Shown: positions 9,304-19,351, counted from the first letter of the stretch. The stretch is DNA of 64,000 nucleotides from Pedobacter schmidteae (GCF_900564155.1 NZ_LS999839.1:865097-929096); one strand, 5' to 3'. A program made the numbers and translations. Notes: generated by a model not told the origin, from the sequence alone.

Positions 9304-10272
9304 ATGAGAAAAACCTTGACGTTACTTTTATCAGGCATAATTTTATCCGCCACCTCTTGCAACAAGGAAATTGAATTTACCCCCCTGGCCATGCCTACCC
9401 CCATAGAAGATGCTAGAGGGAATTTTGAGCCTTTTGATGTAAAAATTAGTAAAGATACTTACCTGGCAGGCGAACAGGTACGATTCTATTTTACCGGAGA
9501 AACAGAGTCTATTGACTTTTATTCTGGCGAAATTTACCGGCAATATGAGCATAAGGACAGTAGAATTGTGGATGTTTTTAAACCTTTTTTGTCATTCAGT
9601 ACGCTGGTAAATCCTTTCCCTCTGGCCAACAACTTTTATTGCATGGTGTCTAATAACTTCACACCAGGTGCAAGCCCCACTTATGCAGATATCGCTAATG
9701 CAACCTGGCATCCTGTCAACTTCAGTTCCCCTACAGCAGCCAATGCCTGGAAAGCGTCAGGGTCTTTTGACTTGTCGCCCTACGTAGTTGAAGGAAAGCC
9801 ATTATATTTTGCATTTAAATATGTAAACAGCTTCAGCAATGCAACCCCACCGGCTCATTTACCCTATTACTGGTATGTAAAAGACATCAGTCTGAAAAAC
9901 AAGCTACCGACTGATCAAATGGTTGAAATAGGAAACCAGACCACTTCCGGGTTCATTGAAATCCAGGGCAATCTGACTACAAAAGGCACTTATTTCTGGG
10001 GTGCCGATCGTTTTTATTTGCTTGGGAACAAAAATGCTCCTGCAGGTACCGAGCATTGGGTAGTCAGTAAAGCATTTAATGCATCTCCGTTTGACATAGG
10101 TGGTGATGATCCCCTGCCTATTAAATCTCCAGGTGCTCCAAAACTGATTTCCTATAGCCAGGTATATACAAAACCTGGCACTTACAAAGCCTATTTTGTT
10201 GTAAAGCAGAAGAATCCAGACGGGACATTGTTAACTACGACCAAGTCCGTTGACGTACCCGTAACTAAATAA
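9304..10272 (+). CDS. DUF5017-like SusCD-associated lipoprotein
   Basis: A 322-residue lipoprotein: hydrophobic leader and lipobox ending SATSC near residue 19. The N-terminal region (about 38-90) has the pattern FDVKISKDTYLAGEQVRFYF followed by IDFYSGE, which I associate with DUF5017/PKD-like domains of Bacteroidota surface lipoproteins; the remainder is beta-rich. The assignment to DUF5017 is from memory of the family pattern. It lies between fecR and susC on the same strand, so it is probably a surface glycan-binding-type lipoprotein of the transporter complex. Confidence 0.65.
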   Translation: MRKTLTLLLSGIILSATSCNKEIEFTPLAMPTPIEDARGNFEPFDVKISKDTYLAGEQVRFYFTGETESIDFYSGEIYRQYEHKDSRIVDVFKPFLSFSTLVNPFPLANNFYCMVSNNFTPGASPTYADIANATWHPVNFSSPTAANAWKASGSFDLSPYVVEGKPLYFAFKYVNSFSNATPPAHLPYYWYVKDISLKNKLPTDQMVEIGNQTTSGFIEIQGNLTTKGTYFWGADRFYLLGNKNAPAGTEHWVVSKAFNASPFDIGGDDPLPIKSPGAPKLISYSQVYTKPGTYKAYFVVKQKNPDGTLLTTTKSVDVPVTK

Positions 10273-10303
10273 GCCATATTGTTAAACGACTACCATAAAA
10301 AAA

Positions 10304-10328
10304 CTCCTGGTATCTCTAGTACCAGGAG
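10304..10328 (+). other. Intergenic hairpin before susC
   Basis: A 9-bp perfect stem (10304-10312 with 10320-10328) with a 7-base loop lies between the lipoprotein and susC. No T-run follows on the plus strand; an A-run precedes it, so it would read as a terminator only on the minus strand, where there is no gene. It may be an mRNA stabilising or processing hairpin in the operon. Confidence 0.6.
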
Positions 10329-10382
10329 CAGTATATGGTCTTTATAAATTGATCTGTACAACCCAAAAAAACCAGTATTTAA

Positions 10383-13300
10383 ATGTATAAAATTTATGCC
10401 GCACTGCATTACTTCAATAATGCTTGCCTAAAAAAATATTTCCTCATTATGAGATTAATTGTTCTGATTTTGATTACGACTGTAATGCAGGTTTCTGCTG
10501 AAACATACGCCCAAAAGGTAACTTTCAGTAAAAAAAATGCCAGCCTTCAAGAAACGATAAAAGCAATTGAAGCCCAAACAGGATATAATTTTCTGTTAAG
10601 TGCAGATTTACTCAAAGAAGCTATGCCTATTCAGGCTGACTTAAAAAATGCCACATTAAAGGAAGCATTAAGTGCTTGCTTCAGCAACCAACCACTTCAC
10701 TATGTGATCAACAACAAGACGATAGTGGTTAGTAAAAAGGCAAATTTATCCTCAACAATTGCCATGCAAAACATTGTTGTAAACGGAAAAATTACCGACG
10801 AAAGCGGGCTTCCCATTCCAGGAGCTTCTGTTCGTATAAAAAATGCTTCCGGAGGTACATCTTCCGATTCAGGAGGCAACTATAAAATCACCGTTCCAAA
10901 CAAGGAGGCTATACTGATATTCAGTTCCGTTGGCTATGTAACTTTAGAAACCAAAGTGGCCGACAGAAAACAGATCAATATTACCCTAAAACTCAAGACC
11001 CAGTCGCTCGACGAAGCTGTAGTAATAGGTTACGGAGCTGTAAATAAGAAAGATTTGACCGGTGCCGTTGGACAAGTAAATCTTGAAGATCTCAGTAAAG
11101 CTCCGGTAACAACTTTTACCCAGGCCCTTGCCGGGCGTATTGCCGGTGTTCATGTTTCTTCAAGTGATGGCCAACCGGGTGCTATGCAAAATATCATCAT
11201 CAGGGGGCCGGGTTCTTTGTCGCAAGATCCTTCTCCACTTTACATCGTGGATGGTTACCCGGTAGAAGACTTCGACGCCTCCAGCCTGAACACCAATGAA
11301 ATTGAAACCATCAATGTACTTAAAGACGCATCGTCTGCCGCAATATACGGATCCAGGGGGTCGAATGGCGTCATCATTATTGAAACAAAGAAGGGAATCA
11401 TCGGCAAACCAAAGCTCAGCTTCAACAGCAGTTTCGGCTTCCAGAAAATCAGAAAAAAAATTGATGTGATGGACCCATACGAATTTGTCAAATATCAGTC
11501 GGAGTTTAATCCCGGAATTGCAAACATCCGGTACTTTACCAACCAAAGAAACGTGGAATCTTATAATGGTGTGCAGGGAATAAACTGGCAGGACCGTCTT
11601 TTTCAGACCAGTCCAACACAAATGTACGATATGGCTATCAGAGGTGGAAATACAGACACCAGGTACTCGTTATCGGGATCCATTTTCAATCAAAAAGGGA
11701 TTATCATCAATACCGGGGCCAAAAGAAAACAAGCAAGGATGGCTTTAGATCATAACCTCAGCAAAAATCTTAAGGTTGGGGTAACAGCGAACTATTCCTC
11801 CACCGAAAACTATGGTGCCCAGGCAGCTACTTTGGCCGGTGCCGCAGCAACCAATTCAAATTCTATATTTTATCCTGCATTCGGCTATCGGCCCATCTCC
11901 GGAAGAGAGGATATCGACTTAACCAGGGATGATCTTGACGATCAGACAGACCCAAATAACCCCAACGAAGTTAGGGTTAATCCCGTAAAACAAGCCAAAA
12001 ACACTTACCTGGTTTCCGGCTTCAAATCCCTTAGCGCCAATTCTTTTTTAAGCTACAATATTACCCCCAATCTGGTATTACGGGTAACCGGAAACACCAG
12101 CACGGTTGACCGCGACGTTGAAAATTTCTTTAGCAGCAAAACCCCACGCGGATTAAAAATACCTCAAAATCAAAAAGGTGTACAAGCAAGTGTCTCCAAT
12201 TTTAATACAGAGATGTGGTCAAATGAAAATACCTTAACATATAACAGGATATTTAAAAAAGCGCATAAAATCAATGGGATGCTGGGTTTCTCTTCACAAA
12301 AAACGAAATCAAAAAATTACGGATTAAGTGTAATGAACATTCCAAATGAAAACCTGGGCATGTCCGGACTAGATGAAGGAATTCCCGTAGAAAACATTTC
12401 CAGCAGTACGACCAATACGCTGGCCTCATTCTTTGGCCGTGCCAATTATAGCTTCAAATCCAAATATTATCTAACTGCAACTTTTCGTATGGACGGCTCT
12501 TCAAAATTCCCTACTGTAAACAAATGGGGTTACTTCCCTTCAGGCGCGATCGCCTGGAACATTAGCGAAGAGGCGTTCATGAAAAAAGTAAAGTTCATTT
12601 CAAACGCGAAACTGAGAACGAGCTACGGTGTTACGGGTAACAACAGGGTAAATGACTTTGGCTACCTGCCGCGACTTGCCTTCCCCCCGGTCAGTGCTTA
12701 TTCTTTTAACAACAACCAGCCTACAAAAGGCGCCATTATTGCAGAAATGGGCAACGATAAACTCAAATGGGAAGAAGTACATCAAACGGATATAGGCCTT
12801 GATCTGGGGTTATTTAAAAACCGGCTCGAATTGGTTGTAGATGTATACAGACGTACGACTAAGAACATGCTGTTATTTGCCGAAAAGCCATATGCAACAG
12901 GCTATACGAACGTATTTGAAAACATTGGAGAACTGCAAAACGATGGACTGGAGATCAGCGTAAATACCCGGAACATTAAAACCAGAAATTTTTCATGGGA
13001 AAGTAGTTTTAACATCAGTTTCAACAGAAATAAAATCCTGGCCTTAACCCGAAATCAAAATGAAATGTTCAAAAACAATGGGTTCCATTTCTCCTATACC
13101 GAGTCATTGTACCTTTCTAAAGTAGGCATGCCTGCCGGTATGTTTTATGGTTACCAGTGGCTGGGCAATTATCAATATGCTGATTTTAATGAGACTTCTC
13201 CGGGTGTATATGTACTTAAAGATGATATTGCCGACAATGGCAGCGGAAGAGCAAATGTTAAGCCTGGAGATATAAAATACAGAGATGTAAACGGCGACGG

Positions 13301-13844
13301 GACAGTAAATGACATGGACAAAGGGCTTATGGGCAGGTCTCTTCCCATCCATTCGGGTGGTTTCAACAATAATTTTAGCTATAAGAACTTTGATATGAAC
13401 CTGTTTTTACAATGGAACTATGGCAACACCATTTACAATGCCAACCGATTGATATTTGAAGGCAATGGCATCAATGTATTTGACCTGAACCAGTTTGCGT
13501 CCTACAACGACCGGTGGACACCTGAGAATCAAAACAATACTTATTTCAGAACTTCAGGCGCAGGCCCCGTAGGCCGCAATTCAACACGTGTGTTGGAAGA
13601 CGGTTCGTATTTGAGGTTAAAAACTGTCTCTTTAGGCTATAATTTTCCAAAGCAGATCATCAAGACTTTGTCTTTGAGCAGCCTGAGGGTAAACTTTTCA
13701 GCCCAAAACCTGCTCACGCTAACCAAGTATACCGGGTTCGATCCTGAGGTAGCCGTAAGAAACTCTGTTTTGACGCCCGGACTCGACTATTCTGCCTATC
13801 CACAAACCAGGAGCTTCGTTTTTGGGATCAATGCCACATTTTAA
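10383..13844 (+). CDS. SusC-type TonB-dependent outer-membrane transporter, locus 1
   Basis: A 1153-residue SusC/RagA receptor. Order: signal peptide (cleavage after about residue 43; the N-terminus is long, and the Met at residue 23, MRLIVLIL, is an alternative start); STN secretin/TonB short N-terminal domain (about 50-120), which is the signalling domain that talks to FecR; carboxypeptidase-regulatory-like domain (about 130-205); plug with the SusC signature around KDASSAAIYGSRGSNGVIII; then the 22-strand barrel ending in an aromatic-rich C-terminus. It imports an unknown oligomer together with the SusD protein encoded directly downstream. The STN domain and the adjacent fecR agree with transport-coupled sigma activation. 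Confidence 0.95.
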   Translation: MYKIYAALHYFNNACLKKYFLIMRLIVLILITTVMQVSAETYAQKVTFSKKNASLQETIKAIEAQTGYNFLLSADLLKEAMPIQADLKNATLKEALSACFSNQPLHYVINNKTIVVSKKANLSSTIAMQNIVVNGKITDESGLPIPGASVRIKNASGGTSSDSGGNYKITVPNKEAILIFSSVGYVTLETKVADRKQINITLKLKTQSLDEAVVIGYGAVNKKDLTGAVGQVNLEDLSKAPVTTFTQALAGRIAGVHVSSSDGQPGAMQNIIIRGPGSLSQDPSPLYIVDGYPVEDFDASSLNTNEIETINVLKDASSAAIYGSRGSNGVIIIETKKGIIGKPKLSFNSSFGFQKIRKKIDVMDPYEFVKYQSEFNPGIANIRYFTNQRNVESYNGVQGINWQDRLFQTSPTQMYDMAIRGGNTDTRYSLSGSIFNQKGIIINTGAKRKQARMALDHNLSKNLKVGVTANYSSTENYGAQAATLAGAAATNSNSIFYPAFGYRPISGREDIDLTRDDLDDQTDPNNPNEVRVNPVKQAKNTYLVSGFKSLSANSFLSYNITPNLVLRVTGNTSTVDRDVENFFSSKTPRGLKIPQNQKGVQASVSNFNTEMWSNENTLTYNRIFKKAHKINGMLGFSSQKTKSKNYGLSVMNIPNENLGMSGLDEGIPVENISSSTTNTLASFFGRANYSFKSKYYLTATFRMDGSSKFPTVNKWGYFPSGAIAWNISEEAFMKKVKFISNAKLRTSYGVTGNNRVNDFGYLPRLAFPPVSAYSFNNNQPTKGAIIAEMGNDKLKWEEVHQTDIGLDLGLFKNRLELVVDVYRRTTKNMLLFAEKPYATGYTNVFENIGELQNDGLEISVNTRNIKTRNFSWESSFNISFNRNKILALTRNQNEMFKNNGFHFSYTESLYLSKVGMPAGMFYGYQWLGNYQYADFNETSPGVYVLKDDIADNGSGRANVKPGDIKYRDVNGDGTVNDMDKGLMGRSLPIHSGGFNNNFSYKNFDMNLFLQWNYGNTIYNANRLIFEGNGINVFDLNQFASYNDRWTPENQNNTYFRTSGAGPVGRNSTRVLEDGSYLRLKTVSLGYNFPKQIIKTLSLSSLRVNFSAQNLLTLTKYTGFDPEVAVRNSVLTPGLDYSAYPQTRSFVFGINATF

Positions 13845-13864
13845 TCAATTAAAACTTTAAGAAA

Positions 13865-15463
13865 ATGAGATTTATATATTTTTTTCTAACCTTGCTGGTC
13901 ATCACCACCGCAAGTTCATGTAAAAAGTTTCTGGAAACAGAACCTACAGATTTTTTCTCGCCAGCTACTTATTATACCGACGAGGAGCATCTAAATTTTG
14001 GTTTGGCAGGAGTTTACGACATGCTGGGCTCAACAAAATTATATGGTGCACAACTACATACCCGGCATAACTTTGAAGCAGACGAAGGTTTCTATAATGC
14101 GAATACCCAGCTTACGGGGCCATCTGTACATAACTATACGGCAAACGATCCTGAAATCAGAGACTTCTGGCGTTACCTGTATATTGGTGTTACCCGGGCA
14201 AATGCCTTTCTGCAATCTATAGACCGGAACCCCGAGATACCTCAAGGTGTAAGAGACCGCGTTCGCGGAGAAACGCTGTTTCTGAGAGGGTACTATTACT
14301 TCTTACTGGTCCAGAATTTCGGCGGCGTACCCCTGGTTCTTAACCCTACCACCAGTCCGGATGATATAGACATCCCTAAGAGTACAGAAAAAGAAGTATA
14401 CGACCAAATCATAGCCGATATGGAAAAAGCTGAGGAACTGGTTGATCCAATCCAAAAAATAGGATTTGGGGGCAGGGTAAGTAAATCTGCCGTCCGCGGA
14501 ATACTGGCCAGGGTATGTTTAAATATGGCTGGTGAGCCTGTCAAAGACATCAGCAAATTTGAAAGGGCTTCCTATTGGGCAAAGAAAGTTATAAACGATA
14601 CGGAAGCAGGCCATCGGTTAAATCCTGATTTTAGCGATATTTTTATCAAATACGCGGCAGACCAGTACGACTACAAGGAAAGCATCTGGGAAGTAGAATT
14701 CTTTGGCAACAATACGGACGCCAATCAGGAAGGCGGTTATGTTGGCTCCTGGATTGGCATCAGGAATACGGGAAACAATACTATAGGTTATGGTTTCGGA
14801 CGTATTCTGGTGACAGGAAAGTTATACAGGACCTATGAAAAAGACGACCTGAGAAAAGACTGGAGCATCACTAACTTTAATTACAATGCTGCCGGAGCTG
14901 AAGTTTTATGGCCGGCAAATCCAGATCCTAAGGATCAATACAACCGCTACCCCGCCAAATACAGAAGGAAATATGAAGTTGTATTGCCAAAGGCTGCCCA
15001 GCAAACGCCTATCAATTTTCCTCTTTTACGCTATGCAGATGTATTGTTAATGTACGCCGAAGCGGAAAATGAAGTAAACAGCGGCCCAACAGCTGCAGCA
15101 TTGGATGCCATCAACCAGGTAAGGAGAAGAGGTTTTGGCTATCTCTTGACCAACAACCCTACCAATCCGGCGCATGACATCCCATCCGGATTAAGCAAAT
15201 TCGATTTTTTTAAAGTGATAGTCGACGAAAGGTCGAGAGAACTATGTTTTGAAGCTTTGAGAAGGGCCGATCTTGTTAGATGGGGAATGTTTGTGGAAAC
15301 CATGAAAGAAACACTTGCCATGATGAACAACGATCTGATTACCACTGATGCCTGGAAAAGTTTAACCTTCAAAAATGCATCCAGCAGACATGTCATTTAT
15401 CCTACACCAACATACGAATTGGAGTTGAACAAAAAGCTAATCCAGCATCCATTATGGAGGTAA
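13865..15463 (+). CDS. RagB/SusD family nutrient-uptake lipoprotein, locus 1
   Basis: A 532-residue SusD homologue with lipobox ending TASSC near residue 19, followed by the typical KFLETEPTDFFSPATYYTDE opening. Tetratricopeptide-like helices (LFLRGYYYFLLVQNFGGVPL) and the C-terminal block with FPLLRYADVLLMYAEAENE and RSRELCFEALRRADLVRWG are all family hallmarks. It forms the lid of the SusC transporter encoded 20 bases upstream. No glycoside hydrolase gene is nearby, so the substrate cannot be inferred from enzymes. Confidence 0.94.
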   Translation: MRFIYFFLTLLVITTASSCKKFLETEPTDFFSPATYYTDEEHLNFGLAGVYDMLGSTKLYGAQLHTRHNFEADEGFYNANTQLTGPSVHNYTANDPEIRDFWRYLYIGVTRANAFLQSIDRNPEIPQGVRDRVRGETLFLRGYYYFLLVQNFGGVPLVLNPTTSPDDIDIPKSTEKEVYDQIIADMEKAEELVDPIQKIGFGGRVSKSAVRGILARVCLNMAGEPVKDISKFERASYWAKKVINDTEAGHRLNPDFSDIFIKYAADQYDYKESIWEVEFFGNNTDANQEGGYVGSWIGIRNTGNNTIGYGFGRILVTGKLYRTYEKDDLRKDWSITNFNYNAAGAEVLWPANPDPKDQYNRYPAKYRRKYEVVLPKAAQQTPINFPLLRYADVLLMYAEAENEVNSGPTAAALDAINQVRRRGFGYLLTNNPTNPAHDIPSGLSKFDFFKVIVDERSRELCFEALRRADLVRWGMFVETMKETLAMMNNDLITTDAWKSLTFKNASSRHVIYPTPTYELELNKKLIQHPLWR

Positions 15464-15512
15464 AGACCAACAGATAAAACACTGATTTACAAAAACATTA
15501 AAACAAAAAAAA

Positions 15513-16478
15513 ATGAAAACATCATTCACCATTCTATTAGCTACAGTCTGTTTATTTATCGGCCTCGGCACCCATGCTCAAAACAAGGTTACATTAAATT
15601 ATTATTCGCAGGAAACACTGGATGCATTAGGTACTACCAAAGCACAGCAAAAAGAGCTGACAGCCATCAAAACCAGCACGGATACGAAAATAAGAGAAGC
15701 CAGAAATAACACAACCTTATCAGAAGAGCAAAAAAAAGCAGCCTATGCGGAGGCTTACAAAACCGGAGGTCAGCAGTATAGTAACCTGCTGACTGCCGAA
15801 CAAAAAGCGAAACTTTCTGCATTGCATCAAAAAATAGCTAAACAAAATGCAGGTTTAGGAATTGTACAGCCCGTAAATACAAGCTATAAAAATCCTTATT
15901 ATGATGGCAGAATGAACCTGTTTGAAAACCTGCCAGCTGTTCAGAAAGGAATTGTATTTCTGGGAAACAGCATTACCGAACGCGGGATGTGGAGCGAACT
16001 GTTCCCCGGAAAAATCATACAGAACCGGGGAATTGGTGGGGACAATACCTTTGGTATATTGGCACGGTTAGACCAGATCATTAAATCTAAGCCCGAAAAA
16101 GTGTTCCTGTTAATTGGCGTAAATGATATTGCCAGGGGGATACCGGTAGACACCATATTATCCAACTATCAGAAAATAGTTAAAGGGATCATTAATGGCA
16201 GTCCGGCAACAAAAATATACATCCAGAGTGTTTTGCCAATGAATGATGATTTATTAAAAACTGAGCGGTATAAGCTTAAAGCCGATACCATTAAAAAGTA
16301 CAATTCGGCATTATCTCAACTGGCAAAAACTTACAAATCAACTTATGTAAACATACATGATATTTTTCTGGACACAAAAGGTGTGTTAAATAAAGATTAT
16401 ACCGATGATGGCATCCATATTAATCCTAAGGCCTACGCTTTATGGGCCGATTACCTGAAAAAACAAAAGCACCTGTAA
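15513..16478 (+). CDS. Secreted SGNH/GDSL hydrolase with an LTxxQ-like N-terminal domain
   Basis: A 321-residue secreted protein (signal peptide to about residue 22). Residues 45-112 are charged and helical, with LSEEQKKAAYAEAYK and LLTAEQKAKLSALHQ patterns resembling Spy/CpxP LTxxQ repeats. Residues 140-321 are an SGNH hydrolase with all four blocks: nucleophile S153 in GNSIT, GIGGDNT (173-179), G-x-N-D at 202-205, and D299/H302 in DDGIHIN. The fold usually removes acetyl or acyl groups from carbohydrates. As last gene of the fecR-susCD operon it may deacetylate the imported substrate. The first of two hairpins overlaps its stop codon. Confidence 0.88.
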   Translation: MKTSFTILLATVCLFIGLGTHAQNKVTLNYYSQETLDALGTTKAQQKELTAIKTSTDTKIREARNNTTLSEEQKKAAYAEAYKTGGQQYSNLLTAEQKAKLSALHQKIAKQNAGLGIVQPVNTSYKNPYYDGRMNLFENLPAVQKGIVFLGNSITERGMWSELFPGKIIQNRGIGGDNTFGILARLDQIIKSKPEKVFLLIGVNDIARGIPVDTILSNYQKIVKGIINGSPATKIYIQSVLPMNDDLLKTERYKLKADTIKKYNSALSQLAKTYKSTYVNIHDIFLDTKGVLNKDYTDDGIHINPKAYALWADYLKKQKHL

Positions 16479-16489
16479 AAGGTGCTTTT
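16465..16489 (+). terminator. Hairpin overlapping the SGNH stop codon
   Basis: A 9-bp stem (16465-16473 with 16481-16489) whose right arm ends in TTTT. It spans the TAA at 16476-16478 and acts as a likely terminator of locus 1 together with the next hairpin. Confidence 0.6.
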
Positions 16490-16497
16490 CAAAACGA

Positions 16498-16533
16498 AAA
16501 AGGCCTGTAGCAAATGCTACAGGCCTTTCTTTT
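16498..16533. terminator. Bidirectional terminator between the SGNH gene and carB
   Basis: A 12-bp perfect stem (16501-16512 with 16515-16526, 2-base apparent loop) has an A-run on its left and a T-rich run on its right, so it can end transcription from both convergent genes. Confidence 0.85.
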
Positions 16534-16534
16534 A

Positions 16535-19351
16535 TTATTTAGACAAATACATTGATTTATCTTTAACCAGCTTTCTGAAGTAAGGATCTTCGGTATCTTT
16601 GATGAACCTGATGGCCTCACCTGTCGACTTCATTTCCGGGCCTAACTCTTTAGTAATTTCCGGGAATTTATAGAAAGAGAATACCGGCTCTTTAATCGCA
16701 AATCCTTCCAGTTTACGTTCGATGGTAAAGTCTTTCAGTTTATTCACACCCAGCATCACTTTAGCGGCAATGTTGATATAAGGTACATCGTAAGCCTTGG
16801 CAATGAAAGGAACAGTTCTTGAAGCCCTTGGGTTGGCTTCTATTACATATACTTTTTCGTCTTTTACCGCAAACTGTATGTTTAACAAACCGATTACATT
16901 TAGTGCTTTGGCAATCTTTTTAGAGTAAGTCTCCATATCGTTCATTACCTTTTCAGATAAGCTAAACGGTGGCAATACCGCACTTGAGTCGCCAGAGTGG
17001 ATACCTGCCGGCTCAATGTGCTCCATTAATCCTATGATATGCACATCCTCACCGTCGCAAATTGAATCCGACTCGGTTTCTTCGGCCCTGTCCAGGAAGT
17101 GATCAATCAGTACGCGGTTACCAGGCAGGTCGCCCAACAACTTCACAACTGCTTTCTCCAGGTCTTCATCGTTAATCACGATGCTCATTCCTTGTCCACC
17201 CAGTACATAACTTGGTCTTACCAGTACAGGATAACCAACCTCATTTGCTACAACAATTGCCTCTTCAGCATTTTCTGCAACCCCATATTTAGGATAAGGA
17301 ATGTCCAGTTCTTTTAGCAAGTCCGAGAAACGCCCCCTATCTTCGGCCACATCCATATCGTTGTAGGAAGTACCAATAATTCTGATACCATTTTCATGAA
17401 GCTTTTCGGCCATTTTCAGGGCAGTCTGACCACCTAGCTGAACAATTACCCCAATTGGGTTTTCCAACTCGATAATTTCGCGTACATGCTCCCAGAATAC
17501 GGGTTCAAAGTACAGCTTATCTGCCATATTGAAATCCGTAGATACGGTCTCAGGGTTACAGTTGATCATGATGGCTTCGAAACCGCTTTCCTCGGCTGCC
17601 AATAAACCATGTACACAAGAGTAGTCAAATTCTATCCCCTGACCGATGCGGTTAGGACCAGAACCAAGTACAATCACTTTCTTTTTATCAGAAGGAACAG
17701 ATTCATTTTCCTCCTCAAAAGTTGAGTAGTAGTAAGGTGTTTGTGCGGCAAACTCAGCAGCGCAGGTATCTACCATTTTGTAAACACGTCTTATGCCCAG
17801 CGATTTTCTGCGTTCGTATACTTCATCCTCTGTTACATTTCCAAGCAGGTAAGAGATCTGTACATCAGAAAAACCTTTTTGTTTTAAGGTAAAGAAGAAG
17901 TCTTTAGGAATATTATTTAGTGAATATCTTTTCAGTTCAGTTTCCAGATGAACAAGGTCCTGAATCTGCGACAGGAACCATTTATCGATACGGGTTACTT
18001 TACGGATCGATTCAAGCGGCACCCCCATGCTCATCGCATCTTTGATCAGGAACAAACGGTTCCAGCTGGCATGCTCAAGGCCGTGCATAATCTCGTCGAT
18101 GTTACGGTTATGTTTTCCATCAGCACCTAAGCCTGATCGGCCAATTTCCAAACTCTGACAGGCTTTCTGTATCGCCTCGATAAAGGTACGTCCGATGGCC
18201 ATTACTTCACCTACCGATTTCATTTGTAGGCCCAGTTCTTTATTTGCGCCTTTAAATTTATCGAAGTTCCAGCGTGGGACTTTTACAATCACATAGTCCA
18301 ATGTAGGCTCAAAATATGCTGATGTAGTTTTTGTAATTTGGTTTTCCAGCTCATCCAGGTTATAACCGATGGCCAGTTTAGCGGCTATTTTAGCAATTGG
18401 ATAACCTGTGGCTTTACTTGCCAGTGCCGATGAACGCGACACCCTAGGGTTGATCTCGATAGCTATGATCTCGTCGTTATCCGGATTTACGGAGAACTGT
18501 ACGTTACAGCCACCCGCAAAGTTTCCTATTGCTCGCATCATTTTGATCGCTTGGTTACGCATGTCCTGATAACAGCGATCAGATAAGGTCATTGCAGGTG
18601 CTACAGTGATGGAATCACCTGTATGAATACCCATCGGATCAAAGTTTTCAATAGAGCAGATGATGATCACATTGTCATTACCATCCCTTAACAGCTCCAA
18701 TTCATATTCTTTCCAACCCAATACAGCTTGCTCTACCAATACTTCGTGAGTTGGTGAAGCCTCAAGTCCGCGTTGCAAAGCCTGGTCAAATTCCTCTTTC
18801 CTGTGTACAAAACCACCACCAAAGCCTCCCAGTGTATAAGAAGGGCGGATAACCAAAGGATAACCAATTTCCTGGGCAGCTTCTTTACCTTCAAGGAAAG
18901 AGTTGGCAATTTTTGATTTCGCCACACCCACACCTATGTCAACCATCAACTGGCGGAAGGCTTCACGGTTTTCGGTTTTCTCAATTGCAGCAACATCCAC
19001 ACCAATTACCCGAACTCCATATTTCTCCCAAATCCCACGTTCAGATGCTTCGATACAAAGGTTCAGTGCTGTTTGTCCACCCATGGTAGGCAATACCGCA
19101 TCAATTTTGCGTTCTTGCAAAATCTGCTCGATAGAATCAACCGTTAAAGGCCACAGATAAACATGGTCACCAATCACTTTATCGGTCATGATTGTTGCAG
19201 GATTGGAATTGATAATCGAAACTTCAATTCCCTCTTCTTTTAAAGATAAGGCGGCTTGAGATCCCGAATAATCAAATTCGCAAGCTTGACCAATGATGAT
19301 AGGTCCTGATCCGATAATTAATACTGAGCGTATGGAGGTGTCTTTAGGCAT
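16535..19351 (-). CDS. carB: Carbamoyl-phosphate synthase large subunit, without C-terminal regulatory domain
   Basis: Makes carbamoyl phosphate from bicarbonate, ammonia (from the CarA glutaminase) and two ATP for pyrimidine and arginine synthesis. Both homologous ATP-grasp halves are present: VLIIGSGPIIIGQACEFDYSG opens the first (residue 10 on) and a parallel VLGSGPNRIGQGIEFDYS opens the second (about residue 560). The protein ends at 938 residues after the second ATP-grasp (KDKSMYLSK), where E. coli CarB (1073) continues into the MGS-like allosteric domain. I believe this short form is usual in Bacteroidota, so it is not a truncation. carA is not in the window. An intrinsic terminator follows the stop. 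Confidence 0.95.
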   Translation of the reverse strand: MPKDTSIRSVLIIGSGPIIIGQACEFDYSGSQAALSLKEEGIEVSIINSNPATIMTDKVIGDHVYLWPLTVDSIEQILQERKIDAVLPTMGGQTALNLCIEASERGIWEKYGVRVIGVDVAAIEKTENREAFRQLMVDIGVGVAKSKIANSFLEGKEAAQEIGYPLVIRPSYTLGGFGGGFVHRKEEFDQALQRGLEASPTHEVLVEQAVLGWKEYELELLRDGNDNVIIICSIENFDPMGIHTGDSITVAPAMTLSDRCYQDMRNQAIKMMRAIGNFAGGCNVQFSVNPDNDEIIAIEINPRVSRSSALASKATGYPIAKIAAKLAIGYNLDELENQITKTTSAYFEPTLDYVIVKVPRWNFDKFKGANKELGLQMKSVGEVMAIGRTFIEAIQKACQSLEIGRSGLGADGKHNRNIDEIMHGLEHASWNRLFLIKDAMSMGVPLESIRKVTRIDKWFLSQIQDLVHLETELKRYSLNNIPKDFFFTLKQKGFSDVQISYLLGNVTEDEVYERRKSLGIRRVYKMVDTCAAEFAAQTPYYYSTFEEENESVPSDKKKVIVLGSGPNRIGQGIEFDYSCVHGLLAAEESGFEAIMINCNPETVSTDFNMADKLYFEPVFWEHVREIIELENPIGVIVQLGGQTALKMAEKLHENGIRIIGTSYNDMDVAEDRGRFSDLLKELDIPYPKYGVAENAEEAIVVANEVGYPVLVRPSYVLGGQGMSIVINDEDLEKAVVKLLGDLPGNRVLIDHFLDRAEETESDSICDGEDVHIIGLMEHIEPAGIHSGDSSAVLPPFSLSEKVMNDMETYSKKIAKALNVIGLLNIQFAVKDEKVYVIEANPRASRTVPFIAKAYDVPYINIAAKVMLGVNKLKDFTIERKLEGFAIKEPVFSFYKFPEITKELGPEMKSTGEAIRFIKDTEDPYFRKLVKDKSMYLSK

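Noticed and set aside
11160..11621. Open frame of 153 codons on the minus strand
   Set aside because: Lies wholly inside susC, antisense to its plug domain; composition is a shadow of that gene and no start region or family pattern is seen.
10383..16478. Locus 1 as a classical polysaccharide utilisation locus
   Set aside because: There is a SusCD pair but no glycoside hydrolase, lyase or sulfatase gene in the window; only an SGNH hydrolase, so a polysaccharide substrate is not supported.
16535..19351. carB as a truncated pseudogene
   Set aside because: Both catalytic halves are intact and the end is followed by a clean terminator; short CarB is believed normal in this phylum.
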